Below are positions 55,068 through 63,655 of a DNA stretch of 64,000 nt, in pieces. The stretch is from NCBI RefSeq assembly GCF_014322795.1, contig NZ_JAASTT010000011.1, forward strand, positions 1 to 64,000, written 5' to 3'. Position numbers and translations under genes: made by a program. The notes beneath the pieces were generated by a model. The model made no database searches. It saw only the letters and a program-made list of their open reading frames with translations, and had not been told where the DNA came from. Each line of letters opens with the position of its first letter. The stretch's first letter is position 1. This DNA is from Paenilisteria portnoyi (lineage in GTDB: Bacteria > Bacillota > Bacilli > Lactobacillales > Listeriaceae).

Positions 55068-55991
55068 TCATAATACAAATGCTGGCTCTGTATTATCCGC
55101 CATTTTCATTTCATCTTCACTAATTATATAATTTAAAAAAGCTACTTCTTTTGACACCAATTTTTTTCGCGGGTTTACACTTCTGATTATGTCACAAACA
55201 CATATTTTGTTAAGCTCCCAGATATTATATAACTCATCGGTTTTATGTGAATCCGACATTGAAATCATAAATGTTAAATCATAATAACTTTCCCACCATT
55301 CCAACATATGCAGAATAAAATCAGAATGTTCAAACCTATTTTTAGTATATAAAACTTGATTTTCCATAGATTTGGTTTCAGGAATATAAGGTGGGTCACA
55401 ATAAAAAAAAGCTTTAGATAGATCAATTTTTTCTGAGAGCTCACTTATAAACTCTTGATATCCCAGACAATAGAATTGGACCGGTTGAATCAGAACAGAT
55501 ATGTATTCAGCCTTCTCCTGATCAAATATAATAGTCTTTTTCTTTCCGAAAGGAACATTAAATTTCCCGTTCAAATTAACCCTATAAACACCATTGTAGC
55601 CAGTCCTCATTAAGAACCAAAAAATAGATGATCGAGTATATGCTTTGATACGATTACCGTTGTATCTTTTTCTCATATCATAAAAATATGTCGCTTTCTC
55701 GTCTATTGTATCTAGCTCGTTATACTCCTTGCATATCTTAGAAATCATTTTGGATAATCTTTCATGGTTCTCCTTCAAAGTTCGATAAAAATCAATTAAA
55801 CTTCGATTAACATCGTTAACATAGTAATTACTATAGTAGCCTTTTTCTAAAACATTAATAAGAACTGTCCCTGAACCTAAAAATGGCTCTATGTAAATCT
55901 CTTTTTCCCTATCGAAAGTATATAGCATCTCATTTAGCAATTTTTTCTTAGAACCAGTCCATCTAATCGGTGAAGATATAACTTTCTCCAT
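55068..55991 (-). CDS. DNA adenine methyltransferase, D12 class (Dam-like)
   Basis: N6-adenine methyltransferase of 307 residues. SAM-binding residues RWTGSKKKLL at 10-19 and EPFLGSGTVL at 35-44, catalytic CDPPYI with DPPY at 199-202, and ARSSIFWFLMRTGYNG-type target-recognition helix read here as TRSSIFWFLMRTGYNGVYR. This is the alpha-class arrangement of Dam and M.DpnII, but the recognition sequence cannot be predicted confidently. Start at 55991 by AGGAGAG spacing. AT-rich, divergent from the nuclease/DGQHR gene across 197 bases. Likely protects host DNA from that partner. Confidence 0.9.
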   Translation of the reverse strand: MEKVISSPIRWTGSKKKLLNEMLYTFDREKEIYIEPFLGSGTVLINVLEKGYYSNYYVNDVNRSLIDFYRTLKENHERLSKMISKICKEYNELDTIDEKATYFYDMRKRYNGNRIKAYTRSSIFWFLMRTGYNGVYRVNLNGKFNVPFGKKKTIIFDQEKAEYISVLIQPVQFYCLGYQEFISELSEKIDLSKAFFYCDPPYIPETKSMENQVLYTKNRFEHSDFILHMLEWWESYYDLTFMISMSDSHKTDELYNIWELNKICVCDIIRSVNPRKKLVSKEVAFLNYIISEDEMKMADNTEPAFVL

Positions 55992-56188
55992 GCACATTCT
56001 CTCCTATAAAGTCCCTTTTTTTAGTTACTAATATCCATCTTACATGTCTATCATTATATATCTTTATTTTTAACTTTACAAATATATGTAAAGTTTTATT
56101 GTAATTTAAAATCCTTCATGTTAAAATTTAGGTAGTTACATAGTTGGAAGTTAATAATACGTTTATGCTTTTAATGGGAGGATTCATC

Positions 56189-58480
56189 ATGGATATAAAA
56201 GAAAATTTAGTTGTTGGAAAAGATTTAATGAGTATCAAACGCGAAAAGAACAAATCAGAGACCTATCTAAATATTCCCTATGAGTCAAGAGAAAAATATG
56301 AATTAGATGGTTGGATTGTAGAAAAAGAGCTTAGGCACGCTCTTAAAATGAAAAAAACAAAAAGTTTTGACGAACAATTTGAAAATAAAGTTTGGCTCAC
56401 ATTCTGTAGTCTTGGTTTCCAACAAATGAACAGAGACAGAAATTTCAAAATGCCTTACAGCCCTGATCACTTATTGACTCAACAAATCGATGTTTTTGCA
56501 GCAGATGATGAAACCGCTATTTTTATTGAGTGCAAAGCCACAGAAACAGAAAATAAAAAAAGTAATTTTAAAGAAGCTATAGAAGCTATAAACGGTAAAA
56601 TGAATGGGATTCGCTCCGAACTAAACAAAGCTTATCCTGATAAAAAATTAAAAATAAAATTTATTTTTGCAACAAAAAATTACAACTTATCTGAGCAGGA
56701 TAAAGAGCGTTTAAAATCCTTTCATATTGAGCATTTTGATGAAAACATGCTTGAATATTACACTGAACTCGCGAAACATTTAGGGGCCGCCTCTAGATAT
56801 CAGCTTTTAGGAACACTTTTTGAGAATAAAAAAATTGATGAAATTGAAAACGTTATTCCTGCTATACGTGGCTCAATGGGAGGGCACACATACTATTCAT
56901 TCTCAATAGAGCCAGAGAAGCTTTTAAAATTAGGTTATGTGCTACATAGAAATAGTGCTAATAAAGGTTCTATGCCCGCCTATCAAAGAATTATAAAAAA
57001 ACAAAGGCTCAACCAAGTACAAGAATTTGTAAATAACGGAGGCTTTTTCCCAAACTCCATAGTTATAAACATAGATAGCGGAAAAGATGATTTAAAATTC
57101 GAACTAGCTCCTAAGCAACCCAAGAACTCCATTAGTAAATTAGGTATGCTCCACCTACCACAGAAATATAAATCAGTCTATATAATTGATGGTCAGCATA
57201 GACTATACGGCTATTCAGATTCGCACTTTAAAGAAACAAACTCAATCCCTGTTGTGGCATTTCTTAATTTAGAACAAGAACAACAAGTTAAGTTATTCAT
57301 GGAGATTAATGAAAATCAAAAAGCTGTATCTAAAAACTTGCGTAATACTCTAAATTCGGACTTGCTATGGGCTTCACCTAGCTTTTCAGAACAACGGCGT
57401 GCGCTGAGCCTTAGAATTGCACAATCATTAGGCGAAGATAGAAACTCTCCACTGTATAATAGAGTTATCATTGGTGAGAACAGCAAAACATCCGCATGTT
57501 GTATTACAATAGATACAATAAAAACTGCTCTTGACTCTGGAAATTTTATGACTAAATTTGATAAAAAAAATGAAATTGAAAGTCATGGTTCATTTGATAA
57601 AGGAACCAATGACTCCACCTATCCTCTTCTGTATGGATTTCTAATGCAAGCAATGAACTATATTTCTGCTAACTCTAATCAAGAATGGGATAAAGGAGAA
57701 TCAGACAATGGTGTCCTATCTATTAATGTTGGAATTTATGCCGTAATAAAAGTACTTGATGATATTATTGAACACCTTCGAACCCAGCAAAATGTGCAGC
57801 CTATCAACATTAAAAACGAAGATTTAATAGAAGCTGTGACATTTTATCTCAAACCTCTATGCGAATATTTTAATACCCTCTCAGATAAAGACAAAGTAGA
57901 GTTACGCACGTCATATGGTGGAAATGGTAGGACAAAATACTGGAGAAAACTACAACGCGTTATCGCCAGCCGTCACCCTGAATTTAACCCTAAAGGACTT
58001 GATGAATACTGGGAAGATAATCTTAAAAAATTCAACGTTGAATCAGAACAAATAATTACATCCTTAGAAAAAGTCATCAAAACAGACGTCTCAAAACTAC
58101 TAGAAAAATCACATGGAAGTAATTGGTTTATACAAGTTGTTCCTAAAAAAGTGTATGATCTTGCAATCAAAAATGCTTCTGATAAAAATTACACTGAGAA
58201 AAGAACCGATATCCAAGCTACAGACTGCTTAACTTTAGGCAATTATCGTGATATTATGCTGTATAAAAGTAATTGGAGAGACACATTTGAAAAAAAATAC
58301 ACTAGACCAGAAGAGATAAAAATATCTGGTGGCAAAACTGCTAAAACAGAATGGCTACAAAAAGTTTTCACTATCCAAAAGAAAAACTTCGATGAGTACA
58401 GTGTAACAACTGAAGAGTACAAGTTTTTAGTTGCTTTACAGGGTTGGTTGCTACCAATTGAAGTCTCTGCATTCAATTAA
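56189..58480 (+). CDS. PD-(D/E)XK nuclease-DGQHR/DndB-like fusion protein
   Basis: Protein of 763 residues. N-terminal residues about 60-200 look like a PD-(D/E)XK nuclease: Glu65 in FENKVWLTFCSLGF, Asp101 in QQIDVFAAD, and Glu114/Lys116 in FIECKATE, followed by IKFIFATKN. From about 222 (VIPAIRGSMGGHTYYSFSI) a DGQHR domain, related to DndB, starts, with the namesake DGQHR at 334-338 and FMEINENQKAVSK after it; a helical C-terminus follows. GGGAGG stands before the ATG at 56189. DGQHR proteins occur in DNA-modification defence islands. Divergent from an adenine methyltransferase. Strongly AT-rich compared with neighbours, so probably acquired. Confidence 0.85.
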   Translation: MDIKENLVVGKDLMSIKREKNKSETYLNIPYESREKYELDGWIVEKELRHALKMKKTKSFDEQFENKVWLTFCSLGFQQMNRDRNFKMPYSPDHLLTQQIDVFAADDETAIFIECKATETENKKSNFKEAIEAINGKMNGIRSELNKAYPDKKLKIKFIFATKNYNLSEQDKERLKSFHIEHFDENMLEYYTELAKHLGAASRYQLLGTLFENKKIDEIENVIPAIRGSMGGHTYYSFSIEPEKLLKLGYVLHRNSANKGSMPAYQRIIKKQRLNQVQEFVNNGGFFPNSIVINIDSGKDDLKFELAPKQPKNSISKLGMLHLPQKYKSVYIIDGQHRLYGYSDSHFKETNSIPVVAFLNLEQEQQVKLFMEINENQKAVSKNLRNTLNSDLLWASPSFSEQRRALSLRIAQSLGEDRNSPLYNRVIIGENSKTSACCITIDTIKTALDSGNFMTKFDKKNEIESHGSFDKGTNDSTYPLLYGFLMQAMNYISANSNQEWDKGESDNGVLSINVGIYAVIKVLDDIIEHLRTQQNVQPINIKNEDLIEAVTFYLKPLCEYFNTLSDKDKVELRTSYGGNGRTKYWRKLQRVIASRHPEFNPKGLDEYWEDNLKKFNVESEQIITSLEKVIKTDVSKLLEKSHGSNWFIQVVPKKVYDLAIKNASDKNYTEKRTDIQATDCLTLGNYRDIMLYKSNWRDTFEKKYTRPEEIKISGGKTAKTEWLQKVFTIQKKNFDEYSVTTEEYKFLVALQGWLLPIEVSAFN

Positions 58481-58493
58481 ATATATTACCTTC

Positions 58494-58526
58494 AGAGAAG
58501 CGTCGCGTAACTAGGACGCTTCTTTG
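58494..58526 (+). terminator. terminator after the nuclease-DGQHR gene
   Basis: AGAAGCGTC (58496-58504) pairs with GACGCTTCT (58515-58523), followed by TTG on the plus strand. Confidence 0.75.
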
Positions 58527-58602
58527 TTCCACTTTGTAAACTCCCTCACAATAATGCTATAATAACCCCATCACAACCAAAAAAGGAGTTGACCACCCAT
58601 CC

Positions 58603-60132
58603 ATGTTTAACAAATACAAACCACTAAACCTCTATACCAATTTCGCCGAGGCTTCGGAACGTTTTCCGAGTCAGGCGATCTACTTCGACGAGCCGCTGAC
58701 TGCTTTTCCCGAACTTCAATTGCAAACTACATACGCGGATTCAAAAAACGCACTCATCAAAAAGGCGACGCAACTGCAAAAAATCGGTGTCAAAAAGGGC
58801 GAGAAGGTCATTGTTTATAAATCAGCCAAATTCGACACGTACCTCTTAGCTGTTGCTGTCTCTTATCTCGGTGCGGTGCCAATCATGATTTCAGCGCATC
58901 TTCCTGCTGAAACGATGGACATTCTGGTCGCGCGGCTGGACGATCCTTGGATGATTTTCGATGGGGATACGGCGGCAAAAGCGCAAAGTCTGGAAAACCT
59001 GCCTGACTCGAAATTAATCGCGGTTGAGGAAATTCTCGCAACAACTTTTGGCAAGCTTTGTAAGCAGGATTTCCTGACGCCTGACACGATTTCCTACATG
59101 ACGCATACTTCTGGTACGACGGGGGTTCCGAAGCTCATTGCGCACTCGGCGAACTCAATGGGATGGCGGACGAAATGGCAAAAGAATATTTTGAGCCTCA
59201 TCCGCAAGCGTGGTTTGGTCGCTTTTCATATTTCGCCGGTGCATTCGCGGTTCAATATCGGGATTTCGTCGCTTATGGCGAAAGGATTTCCGCTACTTCC
59301 AATTGCGAATCCGAGTCGCGCCAACATTACTCGCGTTTTGACGGATTATGCGCCGATGGTTTTGGAAACGCATCCGAATCATTTTGTGCAGTGGGCGTCG
59401 CTTGCTCGGGAGGAGCCTGACGTTTTTCAGAGTGTGAAGTATTATCACTCCACGTTTGACGCGATTAACAAGGAGACGATGGCGACCTTTTTGCAGTGTT
59501 CAGGGTATCGCTTGCCGGTGTTTTTGCAGGTGTATGGGCAGAGTGAATGTGGCCCGATGATTATGCGTTTTCATACGAAGTCTACGCTTAAACGGACGAA
59601 TGCGCGCGCGATGGGTGTTGGAATGCCTCGTTTGACGAAGGCGCGAATTGTGAATCAGGACGGGAAACCGGTTGCTGCTGGTGTGAGCGGCAATATCCAG
59701 ATGTTCTCGAAAGGTCGGGCGCTGACGTACTACAAGGAGACGCCGCGCTTTGAGGAAAATGTTTATGGTGCTTGGTGGGACAGCGGTGATTACGGTGTCA
59801 AAAGTCGACTCGGAGGCCTTTCCTTGCTTGATCGCCAAGTCGATCTCGTTGATAAAATTGATAGTACGCTCGCGATTGAGGATGCGCTGCTTGATGAACT
59901 GACTTTTCTGGATGAAGTCGTGATTATTCGAGGGAAAAATGGTAGTCCGCAGCCGATTGTGGCGGTGAATGAGAGCGCGGAAATGAATTGGGATTTGTGG
60001 TGGAAAAAAGTATCTGACTTACCGCATCTCAACGAACCGATTCTCATGAAATATGATGAAATGCCACGGACCGCAACAATGAAAATTCAGCGTTTGGAAT
60101 TGGAACGTTCCCTTCAAAATAACGAAAATTAG
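58603..60132 (+). CDS. AMP-forming acyl/aryl-CoA synthetase-like ligase
   Basis: ANL-superfamily adenylating enzyme of 509 residues. The AMP-binding core is evident: THTSGTTGVPKLIAH (near 167-181), QVYGQSECGPM (near 310) and WDSGDYG; the C-terminal subdomain ends in PRTATMKIQRLELERS with the catalytic-type Lys of the A10 motif. Substrate unknown. AAAGGAG lies 14 bases before the ATG, longer than usual. No carrier protein or partner enzyme is adjacent. GC content rises sharply compared with the preceding gene. Confidence 0.82.
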   Translation: MFNKYKPLNLYTNFAEASERFPSQAIYFDEPLTAFPELQLQTTYADSKNALIKKATQLQKIGVKKGEKVIVYKSAKFDTYLLAVAVSYLGAVPIMISAHLPAETMDILVARLDDPWMIFDGDTAAKAQSLENLPDSKLIAVEEILATTFGKLCKQDFLTPDTISYMTHTSGTTGVPKLIAHSANSMGWRTKWQKNILSLIRKRGLVAFHISPVHSRFNIGISSLMAKGFPLLPIANPSRANITRVLTDYAPMVLETHPNHFVQWASLAREEPDVFQSVKYYHSTFDAINKETMATFLQCSGYRLPVFLQVYGQSECGPMIMRFHTKSTLKRTNARAMGVGMPRLTKARIVNQDGKPVAAGVSGNIQMFSKGRALTYYKETPRFEENVYGAWWDSGDYGVKSRLGGLSLLDRQVDLVDKIDSTLAIEDALLDELTFLDEVVIIRGKNGSPQPIVAVNESAEMNWDLWWKKVSDLPHLNEPILMKYDEMPRTATMKIQRLELERSLQNNEN

Positions 60133-60136
60133 ACGC

Positions 60137-60179
60137 AAAAAAGGATAACCACCGCCTCACTGGGATGGTTATCCTTTTT
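60137..60179. terminator. bidirectional terminator
   Basis: AAAAAAGGATAACCA (60137-60151) pairs with TGGTTATCCTTTTT (60166-60179). It lies between the converging ligase and ABC permease genes. Confidence 0.85.
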
Positions 60180-60181
60180 CA

Positions 60182-60943
60182 CTATTCAGTTTTCCGTTTG
60201 TATATCTGCATCGAAGCAACCATCGCGACAATGAAAATCCCTCCACACCAAGCAATTGCCGTCCAAACTTCGCCGGTGTTTACGTTGCCCACGAGAAGTG
60301 ATCGCACACTCTCAATAATCGGCGTCATTGGTTGATTTTCTGCAAATGCCCGAACGATTTTTGTCATCGAATCTGTCGGTGTGAACGCGGAGCTGACGAA
60401 TAGTAGCAGTAGGATGAGGTAGCTGAACGAGCCTGAACCTTCTGCGCTTTTCGCGAGCAATCCGGATATCACCGCAATCCATGTCATTGCTAGCGTGAAC
60501 AACAACAAGATCAAAATAACGACGAGCCACCCGACGAATCCTGCTTCCGGCCTGAATCCCAATAGGAATGCTACCAAGACAACGACCAGTGTCGAAATTA
60601 AATTGAAAACGACCGAAGTCACCACATGCCCTGTCAAAATGGACGATTTCGCGATTGGCATCGAGTGGAAACGGTCAATGATCCCCGTCGTCACATCATG
60701 ATTTAGCCTTACTGCCGTGTACGTTGAACCCATCGCAATACATAAAAACATGATCCCTGGAACAACATAATTAATATAATTTTCCGAACCAGTATCAATC
60801 GAACCTCCAAAAACATAAACAAACATCAACATAATCATCAGTGGCATCGCAATGGTTGTGATAATCGTATCCGCACTTCGAAAGGCATGCTTCATGTTGC
60901 GTCCAACCATTACTTGCATATCATTCCAATTATTCCGCATCAT
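60182..60943 (-). CDS. ABC-2 type exporter permease
   Basis: Membrane subunit of 253 residues with about six helices and the ABC-2 signature (SADTIITTIAMPLMIMLMFVYVFGGSI; YTAVRLNHDVTTGIIDRFHSMPI). Resembles DrrB-type permeases for drugs or lipids. The ATG at 60943 follows AAAGG; it overlaps the ATPase gene by 14 bases. Confidence 0.9.
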   Translation of the reverse strand: MMRNNWNDMQVMVGRNMKHAFRSADTIITTIAMPLMIMLMFVYVFGGSIDTGSENYINYVVPGIMFLCIAMGSTYTAVRLNHDVTTGIIDRFHSMPIAKSSILTGHVVTSVVFNLISTLVVVLVAFLLGFRPEAGFVGWLVVILILLLFTLAMTWIAVISGLLAKSAEGSGSFSYLILLLLFVSSAFTPTDSMTKIVRAFAENQPMTPIIESVRSLLVGNVNTGEVWTAIAWCGGIFIVAMVASMQIYKRKTE

Positions 60944-61871
60944 GCTCACCCTTTCTATCGATAATTGTGAGGAATACGTCCTCCAGCGTCGGCGATTTTT
61001 GCGAGAATTCCAGTACCGCTATATTCGCCGCTTCCAGTTTCCCAAGAATCGCCATTAACTGCGCTGTACTGCCATCAATTGTCACCACTACCAACTGCTC
61101 TTCCGCATTCAAAACTGGCTCAAATTCTGCGAGCGCCGCGTTTGCCGCTGCAACCTCATGTTCCTCCGCAAATCGTAATTCCAAATGTCCGTTCGGCAAC
61201 ATCCGCTTCAACTCAGCGACCGTGCCACTCGCGACAATTTTACCATCATTCAAAATCGCAATCTGATTCGCCAACTGTTCCGCTTCTTCCAAATATTGCG
61301 TCGTCAAAAATACCGTCGTGCCGTTGCTTGCGAGCTCCCGAATAATTTTCCACATTGCCAAACGACTCTGCGGATCAAGACCTGTCGTAGGCTCATCCAA
61401 AAAGATAACTTTCGGATTCCCAACCAAGCTCATCGCGAGATCAAGTCTGCGTCTCATCCCACCAGAATACGTCGAAAGCGCCCGATCTGCCGCATCCGTC
61501 AAGCCAAAACGCGCCAGCAATTCATCCGCAATTCCCGCTGCATCTGGCAAATGCCGTAATTTCGCAATCAATCGCAAATTCTCGCGCCCAGTCAAAATTT
61601 CATCAACCGCTGCATTTTGTCCAGTTAAACTAATGGCCGCGCGCACCAAATTCCCCTGCTTCACAACGTCCGCATCACAAATCTGCGCATCGCCACCATC
61701 TGGCTTCAACAGCGTCGCTAGAATCCGAATTGTGGTTGTTTTTCCAGCACCATTTGATCCTAATAACGCGAAAACTGTGCCTTTTTCAACGGTGAAACTG
61801 ATTTTTTTCAACACTTCTACATTTTTATAAGACTTCTCCAAATTATGGACTGAAATCGTATTTTGTACCAT
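60930..61871 (-). CDS. ABC exporter ATP-binding protein (DrrA-like)
   Basis: ATPase of 313 residues with Walker A GSNGAGKTT, signature TYSGGMRRRLDLAMSL, Walker B VIFLDEPTTGLDP and a C-terminal DrrA-like extension (NAEEQLVVVTIDGSTAQLMAILGKLE). Partner of the permease. Similar PadR- or two-component-controlled DrrAB-like exporters (for example LieAB) contribute to cationic drug tolerance in Listeria; here the substrate is unknown. Confidence 0.93.
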   Translation of the reverse strand: MVQNTISVHNLEKSYKNVEVLKKISFTVEKGTVFALLGSNGAGKTTTIRILATLLKPDGGDAQICDADVVKQGNLVRAAISLTGQNAAVDEILTGRENLRLIAKLRHLPDAAGIADELLARFGLTDAADRALSTYSGGMRRRLDLAMSLVGNPKVIFLDEPTTGLDPQSRLAMWKIIRELASNGTTVFLTTQYLEEAEQLANQIAILNDGKIVASGTVAELKRMLPNGHLELRFAEEHEVAAANAALAEFEPVLNAEEQLVVVTIDGSTAQLMAILGKLEAANIAVLEFSQKSPTLEDVFLTIIDRKGEHDAE

Positions 61872-61885
61872 TTTACACGCTTCCT

Positions 61886-62878
61886 TTACATTAGAATTAT
61901 ACCGCTAAGATCCGCTTTCCGATTCGTTTTCAAGCTTTCATAAGACGCCATATCCATTACTGCCCCAGTGAAATCCGCCCGTTTCACATAGCTTCCCTTG
62001 AAAGAAACATTCTCAAAAGTCGCATCTCGGAAAGTCGCGCCAACAAGCCCAGTACTTCTGAAAATAGTACCTCTAAACGTTTCGCCATCAAAGTTCATTT
62101 TTGACAAATCCGAATAGCTGAAATCCGTTTGGTCAAATATCGCATTCGCAAAATTCGTCTTGCTTAAACCAGATTGTTTCAATTCAGCAAACGTCAAATC
62201 CGCACCTTCAAAAGATGTATGTGTAAGCTGAGAAGCATTAAATTTCGAGTTAGCCAAATTTGCATAGCTAAAATCTGCGCCTATTAGCAGGGCAACCGAA
62301 ACGTTAACACCTTGCATGAAAGCACCTCTAAAGCTCGGCGTTCCTTCTCCTTTTTTGGCATACACGCCTTTTAAAGAACCGTTATGAAATTCCGCCTGTT
62401 CAAAAGAAGCGCCAGTTAGATTCACGTAATCCAGCCTTGCATCTATAAACACCCGATGATCGAAATTAACCCCGGATAAATTGGAATGCTTAAAATTCAC
62501 GCCGCGAAATTCGCCCTCATCAAAGCGGCTGTGTCTCAAATCAGAATTACTGAAATTAAAGCCTTCTATCACTCTTCTTCTGATTGTTCCGTCATTATTC
62601 GCCGCACGCGCTTTCGCTTCTTCAATTTCCTGCCACGCTGGGTTATCTTCCAGTGACATTTTCCGTTTCACACCAATGCTTTCAATGACCTCAGAAATAT
62701 CGCCTAGCGAATGAATCGTCAGCTCGTATGCTTCTTCGGTATCATATCCTTGCGCTTCTAACTCGCCGAATTTCTCTTGTAAATCATGTACCAACTCTTC
62801 TTTTAGCTCGCTGATTTCCGCCGTATCCTCGTATGCGCTGAATTGCCCATCAATGTACCCAACCAATTTCTCATTCAT
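61886..62878 (-). CDS. pentapeptide-repeat protein with permease-prefix-like N-terminus
   Basis: Soluble protein of 330 residues. Residues about 1-85 (YEDTAEISELKEELVHDLQEKFGELEAQGYDTEEAYELTIHSLGD, read here in part) match the helical domain that often heads DUF1700-like or permease-prefix proteins next to PadR regulators. From about 110 to the end run pentapeptide repeats (FNFSNSDLRHSRF, ADFSYANLANSKF, ADFTGAVMDM), a right-handed beta helix. Start taken at 62878 with GAGG upstream; ATG 62899 overlaps the padR stop. Role unknown, perhaps a DNA-mimic or regulatory partner of the exporter. Confidence 0.82.
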   Translation of the reverse strand: MNEKLVGYIDGQFSAYEDTAEISELKEELVHDLQEKFGELEAQGYDTEEAYELTIHSLGDISEVIESIGVKRKMSLEDNPAWQEIEEAKARAANNDGTIRRRVIEGFNFSNSDLRHSRFDEGEFRGVNFKHSNLSGVNFDHRVFIDARLDYVNLTGASFEQAEFHNGSLKGVYAKKGEGTPSFRGAFMQGVNVSVALLIGADFSYANLANSKFNASQLTHTSFEGADLTFAELKQSGLSKTNFANAIFDQTDFSYSDLSKMNFDGETFRGTIFRSTGLVGATFRDATFENVSFKGSYVKRADFTGAVMDMASYESLKTNRKADLSGIILM

Positions 62879-62895
62879 TTTCCTAACCTCTTTCC

Positions 62896-63228
62896 TCATA
62901 ATAGTTGTTCGAGAATGCGTTTTGCTGATTCCCACTGCCGTTTATTTTCTGCGTATAGTTCCTCGCCTTTTTCGGTCAATGTATAATATTTTCGCCGTCC
63001 GCCCTTGGTAGCATCGTCGCCCCAGTAAGAAGCAATACACTCCTCTTTCTCCAAACGCTTCAAACTGGAATACATCGTGGCTTCTTTCAGTTCATATTCC
63101 CCGTCTGAATTCAAATGAATCAATTTCAAAATGTCATATCCATATTTATCGCCGCTCATCAGTAACTTCAAAATAATCGTATCCGTATGTCCTCTCAGTA
63201 AATCAGAGGAAAGTTTCTTATCAGCCAT
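62896..63228 (-). CDS. PadR-family transcriptional repressor
   Basis: Winged-helix regulator of 110 residues (HTDTIILKLLMSGDKYGYDILKLI; EATMYSSLKRLEKE; GGRRKYYTLTEKGEEL). First gene of the operon padR-pentapeptide-ABC ATPase-ABC permease. A consensus promoter at 63249-63277 overlaps a near-palindrome, so autorepression relieved by a drug or peptide ligand is likely. Confidence 0.93.
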   Translation of the reverse strand: MADKKLSSDLLRGHTDTIILKLLMSGDKYGYDILKLIHLNSDGEYELKEATMYSSLKRLEKEECIASYWGDDATKGGRRKYYTLTEKGEELYAENKRQWESAKRILEQLL

Positions 63229-63248
63229 GTGATCGCCTCCATGAGTAT

Positions 63249-63277
63249 AATATACACCATATTACTATGACAGTCAA
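63249..63277 (-). promoter_or_regulatory. padR operon promoter with overlapping dyad
   Basis: Minus-strand TTGACT (63272-63277), 17 bases, TATATT (63249-63254). The dyad AGTAATAT...ATATTATACT straddles the -10 and is a candidate PadR operator. Confidence 0.68.
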
Positions 63278-63310
63278 GGTACTAGATTCGACAAGTTACT
63301 GTTACACATC

Positions 63311-63339
63311 AAAAAACGCATACCAATCAAGGTATACGC
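63311..63339 (-). terminator. EIIA gene terminator
   Basis: CGCATACC (63317-63324) pairs with GGTATACG (63331-63338) with one wobble and a TTTTTT tail on the minus strand, 11 bases after the EIIA stop. Confidence 0.8.
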
Positions 63340-63349
63340 TCAAAAAACA

Positions 63350-63655
63350 TTAAATTTCTTTCCACAAAGCCACCATCTCATAAGCAATATCTCGAAGTAA
63401 ATACGTCGTCATGAACTGATCTTCGGCATGTATGAACAACATCGACATCGGGATTTTCTGACCTTCTGCTTCTTTTTGGATAAGGCTTACGTGATTTTTA
63501 TGACCTTCGCTTAAATAATGATTCGCTTCATCAATTTTTCGGTATGCTTCTGTGAATTTTCGCTGTCTCGCGAGTTGTAAAGCCTCTGTAATCTTGCTTC
63601 GCGCACCGCCGACAGCCCCGATAATTTGAAAAGAAGCCAGCTCCATTCCTTCCAT
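63350..63655 (-). CDS. PTS lactose/cellobiose-family EIIA
   Basis: Phosphocarrier of 101 residues in the beta-glucoside/cellobiose PTS. The helical-bundle core is GAVGGARSKITEALQLARQ and the family signature LIQKEAEGQKIPMSMLFIHAEDQFMTT is present. In typical members the phospho-His stands in a His-His-x-Gln-Thr context; here the stretch reads EGHKNHVSLIQ. The ATG follows the upstream stop codon directly (TAAATG), so it is coupled to the glycosidase gene. Confidence 0.88.
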   Translation of the reverse strand: MEGMELASFQIIGAVGGARSKITEALQLARQRKFTEAYRKIDEANHYLSEGHKNHVSLIQKEAEGQKIPMSMLFIHAEDQFMTTYLLRDIAYEMVALWKEI

